Source: Marinilabilia sp. UBA5340 (lineage in GTDB: Bacteria > Bacteroidota > Bacteroidia > Bacteroidales > Marinilabiliaceae). From it: a stretch of DNA of 14,597 nucleotides. Numbering within the stretch: position 1 is the stretch's first letter; each line of letters starts with the position of its first letter. The DNA is taken from assembly GCA_002411085.1 (NCBI GenBank), contig DHQK01000140.1:1-14597 (forward strand), in the 5' to 3' direction. The notes beneath the pieces were generated by a model. That model saw only the letters and a list, made by a program, of their open reading frames with translations, did not search any database and was not told where the DNA came from. A program made the position numbers and the translations under genes. This document shows, piece after piece, positions 1 to 7,800 of this stretch.

Positions 1-4
1 GAAC

Positions 5-31
5 AGATTCTTCAACAAGCTCAAAATGACA
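5..31 (-). repeat. Degenerate copy of a dispersed 'TCATTCTGAGC..GTCGAAGAATC'-type repeat
   Basis: Read on the minus strand these bases closely follow the short repeat found scattered between genes of many bacteria (core TCATTCTGAGC followed by GTCGAAGAATC), with a few substitutions. The match is from memory of that repeat, not a search. It explains why forward frames here look open and give peptides of the RFF.KLKMT kind, which are typical spurious translations of this repeat. Only one copy is visible in the window. Confidence 0.5.
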
Positions 32-124
32 TCAAGATTGAACTTTTTAGCCAACCTCTATCATTCACTTTTTTGGACTTAACAATCAACTCGTATTCAA
101 TCAATAACAACAAAAATTAATGGT

Positions 125-556
125 ATGAAGAAACAAGTTGGAATTTGGATGAACACTGACAAGGCAGTGTTGGTAAGTTTATTGAACGGAAAGGAAGAAA
201 ATATCCAAACCATCGAGTCAGAAATTGAATCACGTTCCCACAATCCAAGGGAGATGAAACCCGGTTCAAGAACCGGTACTGTTCTTATGGATGTGGACAA
301 AAAAATGACCCAACGCAAAAATCACCAGATGCATGAATATTTTGAAAAGGTTATGCATTCAATAGCTTCAGATACAGGAGAAATTTATATATTCGGACCA
401 GCAAATACCAAGAAACATTTTGAAAAAGAACTGAAGAAGCATGCCCAGTTCAATGCATTGAAGTTGGAAATTGAGTCGGCAGATAAAATGACCCAGCCAC
501 AGATGGTGGCCAAAATTAAGCAACATTTCGTCCCTAATGGAAGCCATAAGAATTAA
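125..556 (+). CDS. Small conserved cytoplasmic protein, possibly release-factor-like (baeRF/eRF1 domain 2-like) family
   Basis: This gene encodes a 143-residue protein with no signal peptide or membrane segment. Visible pieces are an N-terminal strand-like GIWMNTDKAVLVSL (residues 6-19), a basic, polar middle (about 33-70), the motif IYIFGPANTKKHFEKEL (87-103), and a C-terminal ADKMTQPQMVAKIKQHF (119-135). The order 'IWID..KA', 'FGP...K..L', 'D.MT..Q..A.V...F' recalls small bacterial proteins related to the middle domain of archaeal/eukaryotic release factor eRF1, often left as hypothetical proteins. That family assignment is inference from memory and is not firm. The ATG at 125 is the natural start, and there is no clear ribosome-binding site, as is usual in Bacteroidota. 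The stop lies 20 bp inside the start region of pcm, so the two are probably co-transcribed and perhaps translationally coupled. Confidence 0.75.
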   Translation: MKKQVGIWMNTDKAVLVSLLNGKEENIQTIESEIESRSHNPREMKPGSRTGTVLMDVDKKMTQRKNHQMHEYFEKVMHSIASDTGEIYIFGPANTKKHFEKELKKHAQFNALKLEIESADKMTQPQMVAKIKQHFVPNGSHKN

Positions 557-1322
557 CCCTATAAAAAGTCGTATGCAGCAGATTATTTTAAAAATAACTT
601 CCGGTGCCTGCCTTCAAAAGGCGGGCATCATTCTGTTTTTACTTTTCCTACCTTTTGTTTCCGCCAACATGCAAAACACTGAGAAACATCCTTACTCGCA
701 AGAACAGGAGGAGATGGTCAGAACGCAGATCATTGCCCGTGGAATAAACAACAAAGCTGTTATTGAGGCTATGCGTAATGTTCCCCGCCATTTATTTGTT
801 CCCTATAACACAAGAACTTTTGCGTATAATGATCAACCGCTGCCTATAGGTCATAATCAAACTATATCTCAACCATATATTGTGGCATACATGACTCAGG
901 CTCTTGATGCTAAAGCCGGTGACAAGGTACTGGAGATCGGGACGGGCTCCGGTTATCAAGCTGCCATACTTGCTGAAATGGGTGTTGAAGTATATACCAT
1001 TGAAATTATTCCGGAACTGGCGGAAACAGCTAAAAGAAATCTAAAGAGAACAGGCTATGACAACGTGCATACATATTGTGGCAACGGTTACAACGGATGG
1101 CCTGATGAAGCCCCTTTCGATGCAATTATTATCACAGCTGCACCCGAAAGCATTCCCCAGGCTTTAGTAGATCAATTAAAAACTGGAGGCACAATGATTC
1201 TGCCTGTGGGACCGCGAGAGAGTACTCAGACATTAAAAAAAGTGGTGAAGAAATCCAAAGGTATCAGGCAAACGACTCTCCTTCCCGTTCGTTTTGTTCC
1301 CATGATCAAATCTTACAACTAA
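537..1322 (+). CDS. pcm: Protein-L-isoaspartate O-methyltransferase with an N-terminal export signal
   Basis: Pcm transfers a methyl group from S-adenosylmethionine to abnormal L-isoaspartyl residues so they can revert to aspartate in aged proteins. The family core is complete: GHNQTISQPYIVAYM (residues 105-119), the SAM-binding glycine loop VLEIGTGSGYQAA (131-143), the acidic strand end VYTIE (152-156), FDAIIITAA (194-202), and the C-terminal VRFVPM (251-256). Residues 30-43 (AGIILFLLFLPFVSA region) form a hydrophobic stretch ending in V-S-A, like a signal peptide, so the mature enzyme would begin near residue 44. Two ATG starts could supply it: 537, overlapping the upstream gene by 20 bp, or 573. 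A further ATG at 666 would give a cytosolic form. A GC-rich inverted repeat (605-627, 10-bp arms with one mismatch) lies inside the signal-peptide coding region. The next gene begins 12 bp after the stop, so this is the middle gene of an operon. Confidence 0.93.
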   Translation: MEAIRINPIKSRMQQIILKITSGACLQKAGIILFLLFLPFVSANMQNTEKHPYSQEQEEMVRTQIIARGINNKAVIEAMRNVPRHLFVPYNTRTFAYNDQPLPIGHNQTISQPYIVAYMTQALDAKAGDKVLEIGTGSGYQAAILAEMGVEVYTIEIIPELAETAKRNLKRTGYDNVHTYCGNGYNGWPDEAPFDAIIITAAPESIPQALVDQLKTGGTMILPVGPRESTQTLKKVVKKSKGIRQTTLLPVRFVPMIKSYN

Positions 1323-1334
1323 TTTTTTACCGGA

Positions 1335-1856
1335 ATGGATTGGGAAAACGAATTGAGTACGCTTTTGGAAGAACGAAATATCACATTGATTGTCAAATAT
1401 CTTATGGCATCGCCACAAGATATTCCTGCCATCATTGAATTGACAAAAAAGAGAAATGAGAAAATTGCATGGAGAGCAGCCTGGGTTCTTGATCATCTGA
1501 ATATGCACCGACCGGAAGTGACGCATCCTTATCTGCCCGAATTGCTCCAAATACTTAAAGAAACAGATTTTAACGGCGTACGAAGATCTTTACTCAAGAT
1601 TATCATAAATTCTTCGTCAAAAATCAATGAAGACGGCGAATTATTGGATCTTTGCTTTCAGTGGACCATTTCCCCGGCTATTCCCATAGCTGTCAGAGCT
1701 CATGGCATGCAGTACATTTATAATCTTCTCCCCAAATATCCGGAACTGGAAAATGAGTTCATCATATCTTTAGAAACGACCAGGGAAGATGCAAGCAAAG
1801 GGATACAATCCAAAGCCCGGAAAATACTATCAGCCCTTGGAAAAACTAAAAAATGA
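1335..1856 (+). CDS. Conserved HEAT/ARM-like helical repeat protein of unknown function
   Basis: The 173-residue product is almost entirely amphipathic helices with no signal peptide, membrane segment or recognisable catalytic motif. Units such as DIPAIIELTKKRNEKIAWRA and YLPELLQILKETDFNGVRRS, each a pair of helices of about 35-40 residues with an Arg or Ala near the turn, resemble HEAT repeats. Four units would fill the protein. Proteins of this size and look are common in Bacteroidota and usually carry no function. The ATG at 1335 lies 12 bp after the pcm stop, and a hairpin with a T-tract directly follows the stop, so this is the last gene of the 125-1856 operon. A scaffolding or protein-binding role is the most that can be inferred from the fold type. 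Confidence 0.8.
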   Translation: MDWENELSTLLEERNITLIVKYLMASPQDIPAIIELTKKRNEKIAWRAAWVLDHLNMHRPEVTHPYLPELLQILKETDFNGVRRSLLKIIINSSSKINEDGELLDLCFQWTISPAIPIAVRAHGMQYIYNLLPKYPELENEFIISLETTREDASKGIQSKARKILSALGKTKK

Positions 1857-1887
1857 GTCCAATCAAAACTTTATTGGATTTTGTTTT
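1856..1887 (+). terminator. Rho-independent terminator of the pcm operon
   Basis: TCCAAT (1858-1863) and ATTGGA (1873-1878) form a perfect 6-bp stem around a 9-base loop. It extends by two weaker pairs into the stop codon on one side and the T-run on the other, and is followed by TTTTGTTTT. It sits right behind the helical-repeat gene. A second small hairpin (1896-1902 with 1907-1913) overlaps the msrA stop codon on the other strand and may serve msrA weakly. Confidence 0.65.
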
Positions 1888-1907
1888 ACTAAATCAAATG
1901 AAAATAT

Positions 1908-2504
1908 TCATTTCAGTTTTTCTTTAAACTGTTTACGAAATTTTGTCATTTTAGGATTAATGACCACCTGGCAATAAGGCTGATCCGGGTTGTTCTCAAA
2001 ATAATTCTGATGATAAGCCTCTGCCACATAGAAATCACCGGCAGGACTTAATTCTGTTACAATCTGGCTATTAAAAACATCCTGACGCTTTAACTCCGAC
2101 ATTATCTCTTCTGCATCTTTTTTCTGAGATTCATTCTGATAGAAAATGACCGAACGGTATTGAGTCCCAACGTCAGCTCCCTGACGATTCAGCGTGGTTG
2201 GGTCATGAACAGAAAAGAAAACAGTCAATATTTCTTTAAAGGATATTACTTCAGAATCAAAATAAATACGCACTACCTCGGCATGCCCCGTTAATCCGGA
2301 ACAGACCTCGCGATATGTGGGATTGGCAATTTTACCACCACTGTATCCAGATTCGACTTTAGTTACTCCCTCCAATTCTTCAAAAACGGCTTCAATACAC
2401 CAAAAACAGCCCCCTCCAAGGATTGCTGTAGATGCGGCATTATTACTGGCATGTGTCATAATACTCATAAGTGTTATTAAAAAAGCAATTACTATTTTTT
2501 TCAT
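1908..2504 (-). CDS. msrA: Peptide-methionine (S)-S-oxide reductase MsrA, exported form
   Basis: MsrA reduces the S form of methionine sulfoxide in oxidised proteins back to methionine. The hallmark GGCFWCIEAVFEELEGV starts at residue 31, with catalytic Cys33 and Cys36. GYSGG and the conserved GHAEVVRIYFD segment follow, and later DPTTLNRQGADVGTQYRS, a typical substrate-binding block. A further Cys in PYCQVV near the C-terminus can act as a resolving cysteine. The first 19 residues (MKKIVIAFLITLMSIMTHA) are a classic signal peptide, so the enzyme should act in the periplasm, where it would need electrons from an exported thioredoxin-like system not seen here. The 198-residue length is normal for an MsrA with a leader, and no MsrB domain is fused. 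It is convergent with the pcm operon and divergent from the ygiQ-family gene. Confidence 0.96.
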   Translation of the reverse strand: MKKIVIAFLITLMSIMTHASNNAASTAILGGGCFWCIEAVFEELEGVTKVESGYSGGKIANPTYREVCSGLTGHAEVVRIYFDSEVISFKEILTVFFSVHDPTTLNRQGADVGTQYRSVIFYQNESQKKDAEEIMSELKRQDVFNSQIVTELSPAGDFYVAEAYHQNYFENNPDQPYCQVVINPKMTKFRKQFKEKLK

Positions 2505-2542
2505 CTCTAAACTGAGTCTATATAAATTAAGACTAAATCTTA

Positions 2543-2564
2543 TTTATCCAACAAAATGGATAAA
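2543..2564. promoter_or_regulatory. Palindrome in the msrA/ygiQ divergent intergenic region
   Basis: TTTATCCA and TGGATAAA form a perfect 8-bp inverted repeat separated by ACAAAA. It lies between two divergent genes, about 40 bp from the msrA start and about 60 bp from the proposed ygiQ start, a good place for a regulator binding both promoters. No specific regulator can be named from the sequence, and it may be only a transcript hairpin. Confidence 0.3.
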
Positions 2565-2605
2565 CAATTGGTTCAGGTTGTACCCCTTCATTTACCTTAA
2601 AACTC

Positions 2606-2613
2606 TATCTTTG
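2606..2613 (+). promoter_or_regulatory. Candidate Bacteroidota -7 promoter box for the ygiQ-family gene
   Basis: TATCTTTG is an exact match to the TAnnTTTG -7 element of Bacteroidota promoters. The best upstream TTG (2578-2580) is 25 bp away, somewhat farther than the usual spacing, so the -33 element is weak. If used, the transcript would start near 2618-2620, only a few bases before the TTG proposed as start codon at 2626. Confidence 0.45.
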
Positions 2614-2625
2614 CAAAAAAAAAGA

Positions 2626-4530
2626 TTGCATACAAATTTCAATATATCTGATTGGCTGCCTACCACCCCAAAAGAGGTGAAGGCCCATGGTTGGGACGAA
2701 CTGGATGTCATTCTCTTTTCGGGCGATGCTTATATCGATCATCCCTCTTTTGGAGCTGCAGTAACAGGCCGCGTGCTTATCGACCTGGGACTTAGAGTAG
2801 CCATCGTGCCACAACCTAACTGGCGGGATGATTTAAGAGATTTCAAAAAGCTGGGATCCCCCCGTTTGTTTTTTGGGGTCACCGCCGGTAATATGGATTC
2901 AATGGTAAATCATTATACGGCAGGCAGACGCTTGCGTTCCAATGATGCTTATACTCCCGGCGGAAAATCAGGGTTTCGCCCTGATTATGCCACAGTTGTA
3001 TATACCGACATATTAAAAAAGTTGTTTCCTGATGTCCCTGTTATTCTGGGCGGCATAGAAGCCTCTTTGCGCCGGTTCACCCATTTCGACTATTGGAAAA
3101 ATCAGCTTCAGCCAAATATTTTAAGCTGGACAAAAGCTGATATGCTATTTTACGGAATGGCTGAAAAACCATTGACCGAATTGGTAAAACTGCTACAAAA
3201 GGGAGTGCCTCTGGAGCGCCTGGATACTATTCCGCAAACCGCTATACTACAAGACAAAAACCTCTCTTTACCAAAAAATAAGAAATGGAAAGATATTGAG
3301 CTTTTTTCTCATGAGGAATGTGTGATGGACAAGAGTAAATTTGCCCGGAATTTTAAGCATATCGAACAGGAATCGAACCGGATGCATCCGGCACGATTGC
3401 ATCAGGTGTGCGGCAACAGGAGAATTATCGTAAATCCGGCATTGCCGCCCCTCAAGGAGAAAGAAGTGGATTATTCTTACGACCTGCCTTACACCCGTTT
3501 ACCCCATCCACGGTATCATAACAAAGGAGCGATTCCGGCTTATGATATGATTAAAAACTCGGTAAATTTGCATCGCGGATGTTTTGGTGGATGCAGTTTT
3601 TGCACCATATCGGCACATCAGGGAAAATTCATTAGTTCGCGCTCCGAAAAATCCATACTTAAAGAAGTCACCCAGATTGCACAAAGTGAAGGTTTCAAAG
3701 GCTATGTTAGTGATCTGGGAGGTCCCAGCGCAAATATGTACAAAATGCAGGGACGGGATCTCACAATTTGCGAACAATGCAAACGACCTTCCTGTATCTT
3801 TCCGGCCGTATGTTCCAATTTAGAGACGTCTCATGCTGCGCTCACCGAAATATATCGCAAAGCAGATCAAATACCGGGAATAAAGAAAACTTTTATTGGC
3901 AGTGGGGTGCGTTACGATATGCTTCTCAACAACAAAGCTTCTGAACACGAAAAAAGCAGTCACAAAGCATATATCAAAGAGTTAATCACCAAGCATGTGT
4001 CTGGACGATTAAAGGTGGCTCCCGAACACACATCGGATAAAGTGCTGCGCACCATGCGCAAACCTTCATTTGGACTTTTCAAAAAGTTTACACAGATTTT
4101 TGATAAAATCAATAGAGATTCCGGTCTCAACCAGCAGATTATTCCTTATTTTATCTCAAGTCATCCTGCTTGCGAAGAGAGAGATATGGCCCTTCTGGCT
4201 GCAGAAACCAAAACACTCAATTTTAATCTGGAACAGGTTCAGGATTTCACTCCCACTCCCATGACACTTGCTACTGTAATGTATTACACCAGACTGAATC
4301 CTTATTCTCTGGAAGACGTGTATGTAGCCCGTTCCAAAAATGAAAAAGCCGGTCAGCGACAATACTTTTTCTGGTATAAGCCTGATATGAGGAAAGACCT
4401 GGAACGCAAGATCAAAAAGGCCGGGTGGCTGGATGTTCTGAAAGTTCTTTTTCCCGATAAACACTTCACCTCTAACCCAATAAAAAAACACAATCACAAC
4501 AAGAAAAAAGGATCCTTTCGAAAAAAATGA
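2626..4530 (+). CDS. ygiQ: YgiQ-family radical SAM protein
   Basis: This is a large radical SAM enzyme of the YgiQ (UPF0313) family, of unknown substrate. With a start at TTG 2626 it has 634 residues. It opens with the family signature NISDWLPTTPKEVKAHGWDE, then DVILFSGDAYIDHPSFGAA and VAIVPQPNWRDDLRDFKKLG. The [4Fe-4S] cluster motif is C-x3-C-x2-C at Cys319, Cys323 and Cys326 within LHRGCFGGCSFCTISAHQGK. The C-terminal part ends in a lysine-rich tail. There is no in-frame ATG anywhere near the 5' end. TTG at 2626 fits both the family's usual N-terminus and the promoter box, and TTG at 2611 or 2578 are poorer options. An open frame continues upstream to 2317 but overlaps msrA on the opposite strand and adds sequence the family lacks. 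It is transcribed alone, divergent from msrA. Confidence 0.93.
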   Translation: MHTNFNISDWLPTTPKEVKAHGWDELDVILFSGDAYIDHPSFGAAVTGRVLIDLGLRVAIVPQPNWRDDLRDFKKLGSPRLFFGVTAGNMDSMVNHYTAGRRLRSNDAYTPGGKSGFRPDYATVVYTDILKKLFPDVPVILGGIEASLRRFTHFDYWKNQLQPNILSWTKADMLFYGMAEKPLTELVKLLQKGVPLERLDTIPQTAILQDKNLSLPKNKKWKDIELFSHEECVMDKSKFARNFKHIEQESNRMHPARLHQVCGNRRIIVNPALPPLKEKEVDYSYDLPYTRLPHPRYHNKGAIPAYDMIKNSVNLHRGCFGGCSFCTISAHQGKFISSRSEKSILKEVTQIAQSEGFKGYVSDLGGPSANMYKMQGRDLTICEQCKRPSCIFPAVCSNLETSHAALTEIYRKADQIPGIKKTFIGSGVRYDMLLNNKASEHEKSSHKAYIKELITKHVSGRLKVAPEHTSDKVLRTMRKPSFGLFKKFTQIFDKINRDSGLNQQIIPYFISSHPACEERDMALLAAETKTLNFNLEQVQDFTPTPMTLATVMYYTRLNPYSLEDVYVARSKNEKAGQRQYFFWYKPDMRKDLERKIKKAGWLDVLKVLFPDKHFTSNPIKKHNHNKKKGSFRKK

Positions 4531-4882
4531 ACATCATAAATTCATTCTTCATGAAGAGTCTCTCTTCTTGGCAATAATCCTCGTGTTATTTATTCATGAA
4601 TCAGGTTAAATCATTCCATCTATAATCTGTTTTAATAACAGATTTCTCTGCCAAAAAGCTCGAGACAATACCATAATCACCTGCAGGTTAATCCCTTGAA
4701 GTCAATTCATATTTACCAATGATATACTGACATTCCAATGCAGAGAATAATCAGAAAAATTGGTCAAGTGTGAATATTGAAACTTTTTGTTAAAATTCAC
4801 GTTAAATTTTTTTTATATATAAATATAAAAGAAAAATAATATATAACTTATTGTATAACTGATGTATTAACAGTTTGTATCT
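4531..4882. other. 352-bp non-coding gap with small palindromes and an AT-rich tract
   Basis: No credible reading frame is present. Visible elements are a 12-bp palindrome centred on TTCATGAA (4546-4557), a second 10-bp palindrome with the same TTCATGAA core (4592-4601), and a GAAGAG/CTCTTC hairpin with a 3-base loop (4553-4567) that could weakly terminate the ygiQ-family gene. An 8-bp perfect stem AATCTGTT/AACAGATT also occurs (4624-4644). From about 4790 to 4865 the DNA is very A+T-rich with long T and A runs, as expected of a promoter/UP region for the receptor gene at 4883. I could not place a convincing TAnnTTTG box. Confidence 0.6.
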
Positions 4883-7800
4883 ATGAAAATAACTTGGGGG
4901 TTTGTAAAATTTATTATATGTACAATTGCACTTTTAAATATTAATCAGAATGCTATTGATGCCCAAACATCAAATATCGCATTTGACAGAGTAACAATCA
5001 AAGATGGGTTATCACAATCAACAGTAAACCATATCATCCAGGATAAACATGGATTTATGTGGTTTGCAACTTATGGTGGGTTAAACAAGTATGACGGATA
5101 TTCCTTCACAGTTTACCAGTACGATGAAAGTGATAGCACCAGTTTGGGTAGTAACAATAATGAAGTTTTATTCGAAGACAGCAATGGATTTATATGGATT
5201 GTAAACAATGGAAACATAGGTTTAGAAAGATTTGATCCGGAGACAGAAAGATTTCAACGAATCAGACATGATCCGAACGATTCCAATAGCATAAGCAGTA
5301 ATACGGTACATCATGTAATGCAGGACAGCAAGGGCAATGTTTGGGTAAGCGCTGATAATACCCTCAATCTTGTTATTCCCAATGAAGATAGAGAAGCCAA
5401 AGTTCGTTTTAGACGTTTTAACACACCCGGATACAACTTCACAAGAATTTTTGAGGATTCGAAGGGTAATTTATTGCTAATGGGTAGTGCTTTGTACTAT
5501 TTTGATCGTGATAAAGAAACCATCACGCAATCCATAGCACTTCCTGCCGATCGTGTTATTTCCTACGTGGAGGATAAAAAGGGAAACATAATTGCAGGCA
5601 CATTTGGTCAGGGGGTTTTCAAACTCGACTGGGATGAAAATAGCGAAACCTATAAGCTTGGTGATAATTCTAAAATAAATCCTGCACCCAATAGCCGGAG
5701 CGTTGTTACAATTGATGATTTCGGAACGATTTGGATTGGAACAGAAACAAGAGGGCTGTTTCGATACAACCCTGAAACCAACCAAAGAGTTAACTTCGTC
5801 CCCGACAGATTAAACCCTAACGCCATTAGTGATGGCAATATTTACTCTCTTCATATTGATCGTTCTGGTGTTCTATGGATTGGAACCTACAGTCAGGGTC
5901 TGAATAAAGCAGATTTATATCGAAAAAACTTTGTTCATTTCACATCAACTCCGGGTGATGAAAACACCATGAGTGGAAGTACCATTTCTGGTATATCCAG
6001 CAACAATGCCAAAGAACTTTGGGTAGGAACACGCGATGGTGAAGGGATCAACCGGTTTGTTTTCAACGAAACTGAAGAACCCAATGTTTACCATTACCTG
6101 AACAACCCCAATGATCCGAACAATATACTTGATATCAGTTGTCTTAGCCTTCTTCAACGAAGAAATGGTGAGGTGTGGGTCGGTTCTCAAGGTTATGTCA
6201 CCAAAATAATTCCAGAGCCAGCTGGTTCCGGAAGAAGCCCACAAGTATCCAGGTATAGAAAGGGAGAATGGACATTTAGCTTGTTCGAAGACAGCAAGGG
6301 AATAATATGGGGCGGCACATGGGACGGGGGATTGTGGCGTTTTGACGAAATTACGAACGAATTTGTTAATTACTTACACGATCCCAATGACCCGAATAGT
6401 TTGTGCGATAATATTGTCTGGTCGATAGGAGAAGATCAATATGGGAATTTATGGATTGGAGGTCATACCAATGGATTAAGCATTTTACCTCAAAGCCAGC
6501 GGGATAAACCCAATCCCAAATTTGTTAACTTCCGGTACGACAAAGACGAAAAAACCAGTATCAGCAATAATACTATTAATGCCATATACTGTGATCCCTC
6601 AGGAACCGTATGGTTGGCAACCGGAAGAGGCATTAACAAAGTGGTTGACAATAACAATGTTTTGGCAAACATCAATTTTGAGAGCGAACTGAATTTTGAA
6701 AAGTACTATAAGGAAGACGGACTACCTGCCGATGGAATATTAGGAATTGTGGAAGACAGGTCTGGAAATCTATGGATGACTTCTACAAACGGGATCAGTA
6801 AGTTTAATGTTACAGACACTACCTTTACCAATTATTCAGAAAGCGATGGTTTGCAAGGCAATGAATTTAGGGAAAATGCATATTTTATAAACAATGAAGG
6901 AAGAATCTTTTTTGGTGGAACGAATGGAATGAATGCGTTTTATCCTGAGGACATTAAGGCCAATCCGTTTTTGCCGGAAGTTGTTTTAACTGATTTGCAG
7001 ATTTTGAACAAGTCCGTAAAGCCGGGACAAAAGATAAATGGTGAGGTTATTCTCTCACAACCAATTCACATGACCTCTTCTATTTCTTTATCTCACAAAA
7101 ATAATATGATCGTTCTGGATTTTGCCGCATTGCATTATGCCAAACCATCCAGCAATAAATATGCTTATTTCCTGGAAGACTTTGATGAAAATTGGAATTA
7201 TACAGATAAAAGAAGTGCAACTTATACCAATCTGGATCCAGGCACTTATACATTCAGGGTAAAAGCAACAAATAATGATGGGATATGGAAGGATGAAGGC
7301 ACCTCTATTTTAATTGAAGTCAGGCCTCCCTGGTGGGCAACTATCTGGTTCCGGTTATTGATCGTTGCCTCTATAGCTGGTCTTGTTTTTTGGTTTATCT
7401 CTTATAAAACCAAGCGACTGAAGCAGAATCAAAGAACCCTCGAATCAAAGGTAAAAGAAGCAACAGATAAGGTGAGTGCACAAAATTCAAAACTCACAGA
7501 GGCACAGGCCAAATTAACGAACATCATGGATGATGTTAAAAACCAATTAGGGAAAGCATCAGAAGAGCTTCTTGATGCGAGTAACCGCCAAGCTTCAACC
7601 TCTGAAGAGATATCAGCCTCCATGGAAGAAATAACAAGTGAAATGGGTGAAAATGCAAGTAACATGCATCGAATGCTTGAAACAGTGAAAAAAGTAGAAG
7701 AGGAAACCCAGGAAAGTGTAAAAATTGTATCCCAAACATTAAATTCTATCAATAATATCTCCGAAAGTATTGGCTTTGTTTCTGAATTTGCCAGAATGAC

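Noticed and set aside
1..120. Open forward frame ending TAA at 118-120, possibly the C-terminus of an upstream gene
   Set aside because: It reads through a dispersed repeat copy and gives a low-complexity, Asn-rich tail with no recognisable family. It is too short to support a gene.
2317..2625. 5' extension of the ygiQ-family frame with a hydrophobic stretch that looks like a membrane segment
   Set aside because: It lies antisense to msrA and its hydrophobic run is the reverse of the MsrA signal-peptide codons. The YgiQ family starts near the NISDWLPTT motif.
4531..4882. Short repeats as a possible CRISPR or iteron array
   Set aside because: Only two copies of an 8-bp core and isolated hairpins are present. 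There is no regular repeat-spacer periodicity.
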